Assembly: GCF_000236905.1 (NCBI RefSeq)
Contig: NC_016527.1
Span: forward strand, 434,001 to 498,000
Direction of reading: 5' to 3'
Source: Tetrapisispora phaffii CBS 4417
Taxonomy: Eukaryota; Ascomycota; Saccharomycetes; Saccharomycetales; Saccharomycetaceae
Length of the DNA stretch: 64,000 nt
A program made the position numbers and the translations under genes. Shown here piece after piece: positions 22,179 through 33,275 of the stretch. Positions within the stretch are counted from its first letter, which is position 1; every line of letters begins with the position of its first letter. The notes beneath the pieces are model-generated. The model did not search any database. It had not been told where the DNA came from and worked only from the letters and a program-made list of their open reading frames with translations.

Positions 22179-22988
22179 ATGAATTTAAGGAATATTATTC
22201 TACCAAATTCACAGCCTCCAGCTTTTTTGACTGTAATAGTATTGATTACAATCATTTTTATTTTCATCACAGATGAATTTGTAGACATTAATAAATACTG
22301 TACGCTATCTCCAAGTTCATTGTGGGACTTGGATTTAACAAGATTGTTGTTGTATCCACTAGCACATCTTTCAATTCCACACCTTCTATTCAATTGTTTT
22401 GCTTTATTCACTCCGTTAAATGCATTTGAAGCTACACATGGTACAGTTTATACATTTATAATGTTAAACATACTGTCAGTTGTGACGGGTGTGATATATT
22501 GTGTTGTTGGTCATTGGCTATACCCGACCGTAGCAATCGCTGGCGCTAGTGGATGGTGTTTCACTTTATTTGCCTATTTTAGTGTGAGAGAATCAACAGT
22601 TAAACCAACAACAACGTTGTTTTTTGCAAACATCACAATCCCAACAATCTTGGATCCTGTCGTTACTTTAGTAGTTATTGCATTACTTATACCAGGTTCT
22701 AGTTTCTGGGGACATTTATTTGGATTACTTGTTGGTTATTTAATGGGATGGAAAGAAATAATATTTAGAATGGTAGTAATACCTAGCTGGATAATTACTT
22801 ATTTCGAATCAAAACTGAAATTTTTTATTAATTTAACACCAAGGTTTTTAAAATATTATCTGAATGAAGATATACAAGTTAACGAAGATTATGTTTCAAT
22901 ATGGGAAAATGTGGTAACGTTACCCATTACAAATAACCCAAATCAACCAACTTTCCAAGGGACTGGAAATGTTCTAGGTACAGCCTAA
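22179..22988 (+). CDS. RBD2: Rhomboid-family intramembrane serine protease Rbd2
   Basis: Golgi/endomembrane rhomboid of the Rbd2 type. The 269-residue product is strongly hydrophobic with about six membrane spans. The catalytic dyad is visible: serine 124 in AGASGWCF and histidine 179 in WGHLFGLLVG. The HxxxN motif (HLLFNCFAL) of the second helix is also present. Length and position match S. cerevisiae YPL246C. It converges with MRPS17 and follows HSP82 on the same strand. Confidence 0.92.
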   Translation: MNLRNIILPNSQPPAFLTVIVLITIIFIFITDEFVDINKYCTLSPSSLWDLDLTRLLLYPLAHLSIPHLLFNCFALFTPLNAFEATHGTVYTFIMLNILSVVTGVIYCVVGHWLYPTVAIAGASGWCFTLFAYFSVRESTVKPTTTLFFANITIPTILDPVVTLVVIALLIPGSSFWGHLFGLLVGYLMGWKEIIFRMVVIPSWIITYFESKLKFFINLTPRFLKYYLNEDIQVNEDYVSIWENVVTLPITNNPNQPTFQGTGNVLGTA

Positions 22989-23303
22989 ATAGTCTATTTA
23001 AACCATAATATAATAATAGAGAATATACTTATTTATATGTTAACAATTATTCCTTATGTTAGCATTGTTGCAGATAAATGTAATATTGAAAAGTAAATGA
23101 TAATTGATGAAAGTGCTATTTTAAAACTAAGTTTGTATTGTAACTTTTATATACAAGTAAAACAAAATATGAATGAATACAATGATGATATTAACACATT
23201 AAAATGGATAATGATATTTACATGCCATTAAATGATGGTTATTATTTTGACGTTACCAGTTGATGATAGTAGGATCATTTCAATTCTTCTAATACGTATT
23301 TTC
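22989..23303. other. Spacer between convergent RBD2 and MRPS17
   Basis: About 315 bp between two gene ends; A/T-rich terminator sequence only. Confidence 0.6.
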
Positions 23304-23969
23304 TCAGTATATTTTTTTAATATTTTTCTTTAACAATTCTGGTTCTTGGACACCATGTGTTTTCAAAAATTCAATTGCTTTTGCATCATCTTTCATTAAT
23401 TCACCTAGTTTATTTTGAATATTCGATATTTTATTCTTTTGACTCTCTACTTGTGCTTCTAACCCTGAAACATTTAAAGTCAATAATTTTTTAATTGTTT
23501 GTGGGGTGAAAGATTCTATGCCATAACGATTCTTTATTTCTGTTAATTCTTCTGGATTTTTTCCTTCAGACAATGCATCTTGAATTGTTCTTATGTCGTT
23601 AATCAAAACGACATCCTGTTTACTGTCGATCTCAGCTCTTCTCTTCAAAAACTCTTGAGCTTTTGCGTATTCCTCCTTTGCAACGTTGACTTCAGCCTGT
23701 GATTGATATAATGCAAATTGTTGACCTTTATTCTTAATGATTTCAGCTATAGCAAAAAATTTCTTTTTAGACAATGGTCTTGTAGCTTCGATACGGACTA
23801 AATCACCTTCACGAGAAATATCACCTTCATCATGGACCAAATAATCCTTTCTACGAAACAATTCCTTATTGACCAATTTATTAAATACTTTAGTCTCCAC
23901 ACGAACTTTTACAGTCTTCTGCATTTTACCTTGAGATACAACTAACCCAATGAAATTTTGGCGTGCCAT
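23304..23969 (-). CDS. MRPS17: Mitochondrial small ribosomal subunit protein uS17m
   Basis: Mitoribosomal protein of the S17 family. The 221-residue product starts [25 protein letters not shown], which is the S17 OB-fold with the QGKMQKTV motif. It continues through [10 protein letters not shown] and [16 protein letters not shown]. After about residue 85 comes a long helical, charged extension typical of the yeast mitochondrial protein and absent from bacterial S17. A TGAGTCA Gcn4-type heptamer lies 38-44 bp upstream of its start. Confidence 0.93.
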   Translation of the reverse strand: MARQNFIGLVVSQGKMQKTVKVRVETKVFNKLVNKELFRRKDYLVHDEGDISREGDLVRIEATRPLSKKKFFAIAEIIKNKGQQFALYQSQAEVNVAKEEYAKAQEFLKRRAEIDSKQDVVLINDIRTIQDALSEGKNPEELTEIKNRYGIESFTPQTIKKLLTLNVSGLEAQVESQKNKISNIQNKLGELMKDDAKAIEFLKTHGVQEPELLKKNIKKIY

Positions 23970-24390
23970 TGTTGCTCGAGTTGTCTATGAATTTATCCGA
24001 CCTTAATGAGTCAAGCACTAAGAAAGTCAAAAAAAAAGCAAACAACGGTTCAATTGATTACCATGCTTAAGGGACCATCATAACCTCTATTTATACACAT
24101 CAAGATTCACTTAACAGTATAATACATAAAATACATATTCTTAGTATAATAGGTTTCCTTCTTTGAAGTTTTCATTATTTGTGAGATCCATATTATAACC
24201 ATATCGTTATGTACGAATATACAAACAAAGTTTGGAAAGGTTACCAACCAACCTTTTTTTGACATTACCATACTGACCCAGTAAGAGGTAGATATAAAGC
24301 CAATGCTCATCTACATGCACCCTCAAGTCATTTCGTTAAGGTTTCAAATACTTTAATTAATATATATATAATTGTGGGCGGGGCTTAATG

Positions 24391-24413
24391 ATCAGTCTGT
24401 CGCACAAACTGAT
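24391..24413. repeat. Hairpin with 9-bp stem and one mismatch
   Basis: ATCAGT-c-TGT, loop CGC, ACA-a-ACTGAT. It is directly downstream of a GCGGGG core in the GCV2 upstream region. Confidence 0.75.
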
Positions 24414-24658
24414 GATATAAAGCTTTGAAAGTACCATAGCTACATGAAGGCATGTAAAAACTAAAACGGTAAGCACATATATACTTATATATAGATTCTT
24501 CGCTTAACCAATATCTTATTGTGTTTTGTTTTGTTTTAAAGATGCCTTATTTGCCTTTTTTCTTTTCTTCAAAAGTGAATATAGTGTGGTAGCTATCTTG
24601 AACGCTGTTCATCAAACATATAGCATCACCATTGCGAGTAAGCTAGCACATGGGTTTT

Positions 24659-24721
24659 TGACTCTTTTCCCTTTGCTTCAAAGGCACTGTTTGGTTCTTT
24701 TAAATGTGGGACACCTGACTC
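24659..24721. promoter_or_regulatory. Two TGACTC motifs upstream of GCV2
   Basis: TGACTC at 24659-24664 and 24716-24721, roughly 570-630 bp before the GCV2 ATG. TGACTC is the core recognised by Bas1 and Gcn4. In S. cerevisiae the GCV genes respond to Bas1/Bas2 and to glycine. The assignment here is by motif. Confidence 0.5.
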
Positions 24722-25287
24722 CGTTCCGTTTGTTTCCTCTAAGAACGAGATATCGATATCTATCGATAACATATATATCTCCCTCTTTAAAACTTGCTAA
24801 GACATCACAAGAAGCAAAACAGAAGATGATAATCACATCTTGTTAAAGCACCTCAACTTTCTTGATTGTACATGCACAAGAGAAAGTTGATGATATGTTC
24901 GTACTTTTTTTTATCGTGTATATATATTCAGAATAGGTAAATACCATGAGAACTTAGTTTGTCATGGCATAGTAAGGTTTCAAAAGGTACACAATTCGAT
25001 CTTACTCGTTCTTGTACATCCTTAGAGTGCTTTGAAGGTTATTTTTAAGACTCTTTTAGACTCTGTTTTTATCTTTTTTATTTTAGTCAGTTCTGTGTTT
25101 TTAGTCATTTTAAGGGCATCGCTTACAACCAGAATATTTATATATAAGATCCTACAATTTTGGAAATATTTATATTGAATCCTGATCTTGCATTGTGCTT
25201 CCAGGTTTCTCATCATGTATTCTCATACTCTATTTTTGGTTCATTATACAGAGTAAAATAAAAATAAATTATAATAGGCCTTTGAGT

Positions 25288-28200
25288 ATGTTGGGATTAA
25301 GAAGAAGTTCTGCACATCTCTATAAAACTATTAAATTTGTAGCTTTACAAAAACAATTGTCAACATCTGCAATCCATTTCGATGTCGCCAATGTCTCTTC
25401 TGACACTTATTCAAAAATATACAATGTTGACGTTTCAGAGTTGAATCGTCCCTTAGATAATTTCCAAAGGCGTCATTTAGGTCCATCACCAGAGAATACT
25501 GAGAAGATGTTAAAATTAATGAATTATAAAGATTTAGATTCTTTTATCAATAAAGTTGTTCCAAAAAATATATTGATTAAAAGACAATTGCAATTAGACG
25601 CTCCATTAGATGGATTTTCAGAAAATGAAATGCTTGAAAATTTAAAGAAAATTGCAAATAAAAACAACTATAAAGTTAAAAATTATATTGGTAAAGGTTA
25701 TTACGGTACTATTTTACCTCCTGTCATTAAAAGAAATTTAGTCGAGTCTCCAGAATGGTACACTTCGTATACTCCATATCAACCCGAAATCTCTCAAGGT
25801 AGATTAGAGTCCTTATTAAATTTTCAAACAGTGGTGACTGAATTGACAGGACTACCTGTCGCAAATGCATCGCTATTAGATGAAGGCACCTCTGCAGGTG
25901 AAGCTTTACTATTGTCCTTTTATTCTGCAAAAAAGAAAAAGACTAAATATGCCATTGATAAGAATATCCACCCTCAAACTAAAAGTGTTCTATTATCAAG
26001 AGCTAATCCATTCAATATCGAAATAGTAGAAATCGATTTTAATAACGTGGAAAATACAATTGCAGCTTTAGAAGATCCACAAGTCTGCGGCTGTTTATTG
26101 CAATATCCAGACACAAATGGCTCTATATTATCACCTGAAATACTACTTAAATATTCAAACATCATTCATGAAAATAAAGGTCTATTTTCTGTTGCATCTG
26201 ATTTACTAGCATTAACTTTGCTGAAGCCTCCATCTGAGTTTGGTGCTGATATCGTTTTGGGCTCTTCACAAAGATTTGGTGTCCCACTAGGTTATGGTGG
26301 TCCTCATGCAGCTTTTTTTGCAGTTCAGAAGAAATTAAACAGAAGAATTCCGGGTAGAATTGTTGGTGTCTCAAAAGATCGTCTAGGAAAGCCAGCATTA
26401 CGTTTAGCAATCCAGACAAGAGAACAACATATCAAACGTGATAAAGCAACATCGAATATATGCACTGCACAAGCCTTGCTGGCTAATGTGGCTGCTAATT
26501 ATGCCGTATATCATGGCCCTAAAGGTTTAACTGATATTGCAAAAAGGATTTATGGCATGACATCGATATTGGCTGAAGAGATTAAGTCAGCAAATTCTAA
26601 AGGTAATTTAATCAACGAATCTTGGTTTGATACGCTTACCGTAGAACTAAAGGATGGTCAAACCTCTAAGGAATTTTTACAAAGGGCTTTCAATGAGTTC
26701 AACATAAATATCTTTGCTGTAGACAAAAAAACCATTTCTTTATCTTTGGATGAAACGACTACCATGGAGGATCTGAATGCATTAGTTGCTTTATTTACCG
26801 ACAAATCGAATGATACAGTAAGTAACTATGTTAAAACTAAAACTCCTCTTAAAGAATTTCCAATCCATTTGAGACGCACAAATGACTTCTTGAAACAAGA
26901 AGTCTTTAATATTCATCATAGCGAAACGGCGATGTTAAGATATCTACATCGTTTACAGTCAAGGGATTTGTCTCTTGCTAATTCCATGATACCGTTGGGT
27001 TCGTGTACAATGAAATTGAACGCAACCACAGAAATGATCCCAATGACATGGCCCCAATTTGCCAATATACATCCATTTCAACCTATTGATCAAGTTAAAG
27101 GTTATCAAGAAATGATAAACTCCTTTGAAAAGGATCTGTGTTCAATTACCGGCTTTGACGGCTGTTCTTTACAACCAAATTCTGGTGCACAAGGTGAATA
27201 TGCCGGTTTAAGAACTATTAAAGCATATTTAGAAAGTATTAATCAAGGTAATCGTAATATTTGTCTAATTCCTATTTCAGCTCATGGTACTAATCCTGCA
27301 TCGTCTGCTATGTGCAATTTTAAGGTTATCCCTGTTAATTGTTTGGAAAATGGTGCGCTAGATTTAATTGATTTAAGACAAAAAGCAAAATTGCATAAGG
27401 ATAATTTAGCTACAGCCATGATTACGTACCCTTCGACATATGGTCTATTCGAAGAAGGTATCAAGGAAGCTATCAATATTGTTCATAACTTTGGAGGTCA
27501 AGTTTATCTGGATGGTGCCAATATGAATGCCCAAGTTGGATTAACTTCACCAGGTGATTTGGGCGCTGATGTATGTCATTTAAATTGCCATAAAACATTC
27601 TCAATCCCACACGGTGGTGGTGGTCCAGCCGGTGCACCTATTTGTGTGAAGTCACATTTAGTTCCTTTCCTGCCTCGTCATGATGTTGTCACTATGTTGT
27701 CAGACATTGGTAGTGAAGAATCTATAAAGCCTGTTTCCTCGGCAGCATATGGGAATGCTTTAGTGATTCCAATATCGTATACATACATTAAAATGATGGG
27801 ATCTAAAGGTTTGCCATTTTCTAGTGTTATTGCTATGCTTAATGCCAACTATATGATGAAGAGATTACAATCACATTATGAAATTTTATTTATTGATGGT
27901 AGTGATAAGAGCTTTGATCATTGTGCCCATGAATTCATACTTGACTTAAGAATGTATAAGAAACATGGTATTGAAGCAATTGATGTTGCAAAAAGATTAC
28001 AAGATTATGGATTTCATGCCCCAACTTTGGCATTCCCGGTACCAGGTACATTGATGGTTGAACCAACAGAATCTGAAAATCTGGAGGAATTAGATAGATT
28101 TGTTAATACAATGATTTCTATTAAAAGCGAAATTGACGCGTATATACGTGGCAAGTCAAATGGTTTGCTAATCAAGAATGCTCCACATTCGTTGGAGGAT

Positions 28201-28383
28201 TTGATAACTTCAACCGATTGGGAAACTAGAGGTTACACGCGTGAGCAAGCCGCTTACCCATTACCTCATTTAAAATATAATAAATTTTGGCCAACAGTAA
28301 CTAGATTAGATGACACTTATGGTGATTTAAATTTAATTTGCACATGTCCATCTGTTGAAGAGGTAGCCAATGAAATCAATTGA
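25288..28383 (+). CDS. GCV2: Glycine dehydrogenase (decarboxylating), P protein of the mitochondrial glycine cleavage system
   Basis: PLP-dependent P protein that decarboxylates glycine and passes the aminomethyl group to lipoyl-H protein, in the mitochondrial matrix. The 1031-residue product starts [17 protein letters not shown], a basic, Ser-rich presequence. It then has the family hallmark RRHLGPS near residue 68, the N-terminal P-domain and the C-terminal catalytic half, with the PLP lysine at 769 in [16 protein letters not shown]. The upstream frame is open but lacks an ATG before this one. It ends 150 bp from the convergent SGS1 gene. Confidence 0.97.
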   Translation: MLGLRRSSAHLYKTIKFVALQKQLSTSAIHFDVANVSSDTYSKIYNVDVSELNRPLDNFQRRHLGPSPENTEKMLKLMNYKDLDSFINKVVPKNILIKRQLQLDAPLDGFSENEMLENLKKIANKNNYKVKNYIGKGYYGTILPPVIKRNLVESPEWYTSYTPYQPEISQGRLESLLNFQTVVTELTGLPVANASLLDEGTSAGEALLLSFYSAKKKKTKYAIDKNIHPQTKSVLLSRANPFNIEIVEIDFNNVENTIAALEDPQVCGCLLQYPDTNGSILSPEILLKYSNIIHENKGLFSVASDLLALTLLKPPSEFGADIVLGSSQRFGVPLGYGGPHAAFFAVQKKLNRRIPGRIVGVSKDRLGKPALRLAIQTREQHIKRDKATSNICTAQALLANVAANYAVYHGPKGLTDIAKRIYGMTSILAEEIKSANSKGNLINESWFDTLTVELKDGQTSKEFLQRAFNEFNINIFAVDKKTISLSLDETTTMEDLNALVALFTDKSNDTVSNYVKTKTPLKEFPIHLRRTNDFLKQEVFNIHHSETAMLRYLHRLQSRDLSLANSMIPLGSCTMKLNATTEMIPMTWPQFANIHPFQPIDQVKGYQEMINSFEKDLCSITGFDGCSLQPNSGAQGEYAGLRTIKAYLESINQGNRNICLIPISAHGTNPASSAMCNFKVIPVNCLENGALDLIDLRQKAKLHKDNLATAMITYPSTYGLFEEGIKEAINIVHNFGGQVYLDGANMNAQVGLTSPGDLGADVCHLNCHKTFSIPHGGGGPAGAPICVKSHLVPFLPRHDVVTMLSDIGSEESIKPVSSAAYGNALVIPISYTYIKMMGSKGLPFSSVIAMLNANYMMKRLQSHYEILFIDGSDKSFDHCAHEFILDLRMYKKHGIEAIDVAKRLQDYGFHAPTLAFPVPGTLMVEPTESENLEELDRFVNTMISIKSEIDAYIRGKSNGLLIKNAPHSLEDLITSTDWETRGYTREQAAYPLPHLKYNKFWPTVTRLDDTYGDLNLICTCPSVEEVANEIN

Positions 28384-28533
28384 TTATATTGAAGTCTATT
28401 TGTTAGCATTGGCGTATTTAGTTCAAGGATGAAGAAATTACATCTTCTATACTAACTATGTCTGTATAACCATTTATATGAAATCTATTATTAAAAAGTA
28501 TGTATCTAATAAACTAAAAATAATATTCTTAGA

Positions 28534-31500
28534 CTATTTTCTATATCTCTTACTTCCGTTATATGAACGAAATCCTTTCTTATAATATGACTTTTTTTTT
28601 GCAGTCATGTTGGAGTTAGCCATGTATGAACTATTCGGTACCTCTTTTACAGAGGGTTTGTTATGATACTGGTTATCTCTTAATATATCCATAATTTCTG
28701 AGTTCTCCTTTTCTTCCTCATAGCTCATCCCAAAGTATTGAGATTTATTCCCAGTAACTTTTTGGTTCTTCTGTGTGGAATTATAGTTACTTAGTATTAT
28801 GCTGTCATTAATTGAATAAGACTCGGATGAAGTGTTCATATCATTATTTGAAGCTAATAATTGAAATTTTTTTTTTCTTAGTTTCATAAATTCATTTTTA
28901 AATAATGAGAATTTACCATTGTTACCTACCAGTGCATAAAATTCCTCAGCGGTAACAGGAAGGAAATTTACCAATAAATTTATTGATTGATTAGAAACAT
29001 TTAGACCCGTTTGTTGACATAGATCTTTTATTGTTTTGAATGCAAAATCAGTCTCGTTTGAAAACTGTTTTTCGTTGGAATTACTATATGATTTAGGTTT
29101 GGAAGCAGAATTTTCATTATATGTGTAACCTTGTAAGTGTTGCTTTGCACTAACAATTTCAATGTTATTTGAATAATTCTTGTTATAATCTTGTCTTGAC
29201 TGTGGTCTTGATGAATTAGGAGCAGGTGTGGATGACTTTGAAGAATCAACTGAAATATTAAACTGCATTTTTACTTTCATGTTCCCTGTTAATAATCCAT
29301 ATGCCTTTGGTCCTAATTTTACATAATTAGAGGCAAAGCCGCTATTATTCATAATGGAATATTCTTGTAAGACTCCAATTGTAATTAGATGAAAAAATAT
29401 TCTTTCAATATCAGATCTGCTTAAACTTTTCCCAGCTCCATGACCATTAAGAGAATCATGACCAGCACGAACAACTTTGGAACTTTTTGATCCTTTAAAT
29501 ATATCCTGACAGTATATCAGTGTCACTCTATTATATTCAATCTCTTTCACCATTTTGGCTATAACCTTCGCGTCATTTGTGACATCTCTTTCTTCGGTAA
29601 CAATATTTTTACTATTTCGACAATTATCACAATTCTTTTTGCATAATTTAGAGTCAAACTGTTCATTAAAATAAGAAAGTACTAACTTTCTTCTGCAGTC
29701 AGTAACGTTATCACAGTAAGCCATGACTTGTTGCAGTTTATTAAGATGTTTTTCTTTGTTTTCTCTATCTAAATTTTCATCCTTTTGGATCATAGTTTGA
29801 ATTGTTCTAACATCTTTAAAAGAATAATATGTAATACAGTAGGAAAATTTACCATCTCTTCCAGCTCTCCCAGTTTCTTGATAATAACCTTCTAACGTAC
29901 GTGGTACGGTAAAATGATATACAAATCTCACATCAGGCTTGTCAATACCCATGCCAAATGCTACAGTTGCACATATAACTTGTACCTCATCGGCTTGCCA
30001 TGCTTTCTGTACCTTTAACCTGTCATCGGGTTCCATTCCCGCATGATAATAAGCACATTTAATACCTGCTCTTTCCATTTGTGCAGAAGTTTGCTCACAT
30101 GAGTTTTTGGAATGACAATATATAATTCCTGTTTGGTTTCTAAATCTTCTTTTAATGTCATCGGACATTTCAAATATTGTATTTTTAGATTTTTTGATAA
30201 TTTCATAATATAAATTTGTCCTGTTAAAACTTTGCTTCAAAAATACAGGATCTTTCAATTTCAAATTATGTATTATATCCATTCTTACTTGTTCACTAGC
30301 AGTAGCTGTCAGAGCCATCATAGGTATATTTGGATATTCACCTTTAAAAAATTTCAATTCTTTATAGTCAGGTCTAAAATCGTGACCCCAATTAGAAACA
30401 CAATGTGCTTCATCAACAACAATACGTGCCAGATTTCCATCTTCATGTAATTTGGCAATTGCTCGTTTACATTGTTCTGATGCACTGATCATTTCAGGAG
30501 AAATATATATCAAATCTAATAATCCGTGAATAAATAAGTTGAATGTTTGCCTTCTTTGATCGGCAGTACCTTTAGAACTAAACATAGAAGCTTTTATATT
30601 CTTGGCAAGTAAATGATCCACTTGATCTTGCATCAAAGAGATAAGTGGAGATACGACAATAGTGGTACCTTTTGTGTTACCAGATTTAATAATTGCAGGT
30701 AATTGGTAACATAAAGACTTACCACCACCCGTGGGCATTAATACAAACACATCTTTGCCGCTTAATGTTGCATTTACAGCATCTTCTTGATTAGGTCTAA
30801 AGCCTGGAAGCTTGAACACTTCCTGTAATTTGCTTTTAACTTCATTAGTCCATAGATGTTTACCAGTTCCATTATTTTGTTCTTGGTTATATGTTAGGGA
30901 ATTGGCTTCTTCAAGTTCATAGTAAGAGTCATCTAATAATTCACTTACTTGATTGTCATTTTGCGCGTTCATTTTAGTGGTGTTACTCAAAGAGATGTTT
31001 TCATACAATTCTGAATCTTCCTTTTTAATACCAGGAAATTCAAGAGGAACATCATCATTTAATTTTCTCTCTGCTATAATTTTTAGATCATCATCTAATT
31101 CTTTAATGTTAATATTCTGTGTTTTATTCTCACGTTCTTCATCAAATAATTCTAGATCACTATCAGATAATCCCTCGTCAGCATCTAATAATTCCAAATC
31201 TGAATGTGAGATAGCCATCTGTCCCGATGATGATAGGTTATTTTGGTCAGATAACGAAAGATTACGTTGACTGGACATGTTATTTGCACCGATTATATGT
31301 GATTTTTCATTGGCAACTATAGAGTCCAAATCCAAATCCAAATCTCTTTCAATTAAATCTATCTCAACAATTTCATTATTAGTATTTTCATTACTATAAT
31401 TATTTGTCTTGTTATCTTTCACCGGAGATGACATGAGTATTTCATCATCTTCGGAGTTAGAAGCATTGTCGTTAGCATTGCTTTTGTACAAGGTTTGGAT

Positions 31501-32601
31501 TTGGACCTCAACAACATTGTTTTCTGCTGTCTGTATATTTGTAGATTGAGAATTTCCATACTCAGTATCAGCACCATAATCATCTTTATATTCTGAATCC
31601 TGTGTTTGATTTAAAACATTACCGTTACTGTCAGGCACTACAAAATCTTCATCACTTTTGTTTAATTCTTCGTCTCTGTCTTCGCTTCTTGTTGTCATAT
31701 AATCGGAAACGGCATCATACTCCGCTTCCATAGTGTCTTCATCATGCAACTCACTTGTCTGAAAGGATACTGTCGCCGATTCCAAAGTAGGAAATACCCT
31801 GTAGTCGACGTTTTTCCTTTCACGTAAACTCCTTTTTGGGGGTTGTTCATGAAGTTTATCTGATCTATCCAATCCTATGTTAGCCTGTGTTATTATAATA
31901 TCGTTGTCATTGTCTTCTGCAAAATCTTCTTCTTCATCCAGAACGTGAATCAAAACGCGATCATCAATTGTCTCCCTGCCAGATAGTTGTGGAACTGGGG
32001 GTTGGCTATTATTAGCATTGTGATTAATTTGTTTATTTGTCTTTTCAAAGTATTGTCTTTTCAAAGTTTTGATAACTGGTTCTAATTGATCTAATTTGGG
32101 GTGTACGTCTTGCATCAAACTTTCTTTCTTACTTTTTCTTGTTCTTCTAGAATTAGACAAAATTTCTATCTGTTCTTTAATTAAGTTCAGATGACTTTCC
32201 AAATTACGAATTAAATCATTTTCAATCTCTAAAATTTCATTTTCAGTATTTGTATTCACTGAAGTTTGTATTAACGATTTACCAATTGAAGAATTAGATT
32301 GTGCCTCGGCACAAATTACCAGATTTGAAGACCGCTCTTCATGGTTCTGACGTCTAGTATCACTCAATTCCGAGGTAAACTCTGAACGTGTCGCATTAAT
32401 ATTGTTAACTGAGTGAGTATCAATGTTAACCCGCTGAGAGTTCAGTGGTGGTTGTATTGGGACAGTTGTGGGGAGTCTTGCAGATATGGTATTGTCCGTC
32501 AGAATACGTAGAAGTAATTCATTGCTAGAACTATTAAACAGCTGAGCTTCTCTGAGCCATTTGTGCTCCCTTCTTAAATTATTTGAAGGTTTTGTAGCCA
32601 T
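28534..32601 (-). CDS. SGS1: RecQ-family DNA helicase Sgs1 (BLM orthologue)
   Basis: 3'-5' DNA helicase of the Sgs1-Top3-Rmi1 complex, which dissolves double Holliday junctions and helps resect double-strand breaks. The 1355-residue product begins MATKPSNNLRREHKWL, matching the Top3/Rmi1-binding N terminus; the ATG 12 bases upstream is disfavoured. A long acidic, Ser/Asn-rich disordered region follows (about 40-590). The helicase core has Walker A K628 in MPTGGGKSLCYQ and DEAH at 730-733, and ends in the QETGRAGRDG motif. Next come the RecQ-Ct zinc module (YCDNVTDCRRKLVL...CKKNCDNC), a winged helix, and an HRDC domain near 1140-1220 with a basic tail. Confidence 0.97.
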   Translation of the reverse strand: MATKPSNNLRREHKWLREAQLFNSSSNELLLRILTDNTISARLPTTVPIQPPLNSQRVNIDTHSVNNINATRSEFTSELSDTRRQNHEERSSNLVICAEAQSNSSIGKSLIQTSVNTNTENEILEIENDLIRNLESHLNLIKEQIEILSNSRRTRKSKKESLMQDVHPKLDQLEPVIKTLKRQYFEKTNKQINHNANNSQPPVPQLSGRETIDDRVLIHVLDEEEDFAEDNDNDIIITQANIGLDRSDKLHEQPPKRSLRERKNVDYRVFPTLESATVSFQTSELHDEDTMEAEYDAVSDYMTTRSEDRDEELNKSDEDFVVPDSNGNVLNQTQDSEYKDDYGADTEYGNSQSTNIQTAENNVVEVQIQTLYKSNANDNASNSEDDEILMSSPVKDNKTNNYSNENTNNEIVEIDLIERDLDLDLDSIVANEKSHIIGANNMSSQRNLSLSDQNNLSSSGQMAISHSDLELLDADEGLSDSDLELFDEERENKTQNINIKELDDDLKIIAERKLNDDVPLEFPGIKKEDSELYENISLSNTTKMNAQNDNQVSELLDDSYYELEEANSLTYNQEQNNGTGKHLWTNEVKSKLQEVFKLPGFRPNQEDAVNATLSGKDVFVLMPTGGGKSLCYQLPAIIKSGNTKGTTIVVSPLISLMQDQVDHLLAKNIKASMFSSKGTADQRRQTFNLFIHGLLDLIYISPEMISASEQCKRAIAKLHEDGNLARIVVDEAHCVSNWGHDFRPDYKELKFFKGEYPNIPMMALTATASEQVRMDIIHNLKLKDPVFLKQSFNRTNLYYEIIKKSKNTIFEMSDDIKRRFRNQTGIIYCHSKNSCEQTSAQMERAGIKCAYYHAGMEPDDRLKVQKAWQADEVQVICATVAFGMGIDKPDVRFVYHFTVPRTLEGYYQETGRAGRDGKFSYCITYYSFKDVRTIQTMIQKDENLDRENKEKHLNKLQQVMAYCDNVTDCRRKLVLSYFNEQFDSKLCKKNCDNCRNSKNIVTEERDVTNDAKVIAKMVKEIEYNRVTLIYCQDIFKGSKSSKVVRAGHDSLNGHGAGKSLSRSDIERIFFHLITIGVLQEYSIMNNSGFASNYVKLGPKAYGLLTGNMKVKMQFNISVDSSKSSTPAPNSSRPQSRQDYNKNYSNNIEIVSAKQHLQGYTYNENSASKPKSYSNSNEKQFSNETDFAFKTIKDLCQQTGLNVSNQSINLLVNFLPVTAEEFYALVGNNGKFSLFKNEFMKLRKKKFQLLASNNDMNTSSESYSINDSIILSNYNSTQKNQKVTGNKSQYFGMSYEEEKENSEIMDILRDNQYHNKPSVKEVPNSSYMANSNMTAKKKSYYKKGFRSYNGSKRYRK

Positions 32602-32840
32602 CCTCTGCCACACAAGTTATAAAAATACGTTGAGGTCTATAGGAGGCAAATATTTAGCATATCCCTCCAAAAAGTGAAGCGATAGATTATGCTGCTTACT
32701 GGTTGCACTTGTATATATAAATCTACATGGATCTTTGTTGTTATATGTAGTGTGAAGGTCATCGGAAATATCTGATCTGTTACTATGTACTAGTAATATT
32801 GATATATATATTTTCTCAACTGTACTGAGAAATCACAGCG

Positions 32841-32847
32841 TTACCCG
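32841..32847 (-). promoter_or_regulatory. Reb1-type binding site (TTACCCG)
   Basis: TTACCCG about 240 bp upstream of SGS1 and 840 bp upstream of GAL4. It could set the nucleosome-free region between the divergent genes. Confidence 0.5.
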
Positions 32848-32885
32848 CACACAAAATGTGAGCGGACAATAAGCCAAATTTAGTA

Positions 32886-32921
32886 GTGTGCGTGTGCGTG
32901 TGCGTGTGTATGTGGGTGTAT
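32886..32921 (+). repeat. TG-rich tract, GTGTGC repeats plus telomere-like end
   Basis: Three GTGTGC units are followed by a GTGTGTATGTGGGTGTAT stretch. The reverse strand contains ACACCCACATAC, a partial match to the Rap1 consensus. It could be a simple repeat or an internal telomere-like sequence. Confidence 0.7.
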
Positions 32922-33240
32922 CCTCACGACGAAGTACCAGGACACACATAACCCGAACACTCGAGCGCAAGCTGTAACCTTCTCAGAAGGACCACGATCC
33001 CTCAATACTGCCACCATGAGGGAGGGCATCGATCCTACACCCCACGACATATGGCCATGTGCTAGCGCCAATGTGGCAGCACAGATCGGAATGCCAGATC
33101 GAAGTGAGTTGTTCCAGTCCCTGCGTATTTGCAGTGCCACTTTGGCCAAACAATGCGCCTCCCACACAGTTTGGTGTGTCTTCTGCGGCGTTATATCTGC
33201 GCTTAGATGCTACGCATATGTGCAGCCCCCCCTCACGCGG

Positions 33241-33246
33241 CCCCGC
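33241..33246 (-). promoter_or_regulatory. Mig1-like core upstream of GAL4
   Basis: CCCCGC on the plus strand is GCGGGG on the minus strand, about 445 bp before the GAL4 ATG. S. cerevisiae GAL4 is repressed by Mig1 through such a site. The A/T flank expected of a full Mig1 site is only moderate here. Confidence 0.4.
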
Positions 33247-33255
33247 ACTTACAGA

Positions 33256-33275
33256 AGCAAAAACATGTTTTTGCT
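33256..33275. repeat. 20-bp perfect palindrome in the GAL4 upstream region
   Basis: The arm AGCAAAAACA is followed directly by its exact reverse complement. It sits at the right edge of the GC-rich island, about 415 bp upstream of the GAL4 ATG. Confidence 0.88.

Larger units (their letters stand above)
23970..25287. other. Divergent promoter region of MRPS17 and GCV2
   Basis: About 1.3 kb between divergent genes. It contains a TGAGTCA heptamer (24007-24013), a GCGGGG Mig1-like core (24378-24383) preceded by A/T-rich sequence, an adjacent hairpin, and two TGACTC motifs upstream of GCV2. The open frame at 24526-24846 has no recognisable homology and is not supported. Confidence 0.7.
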
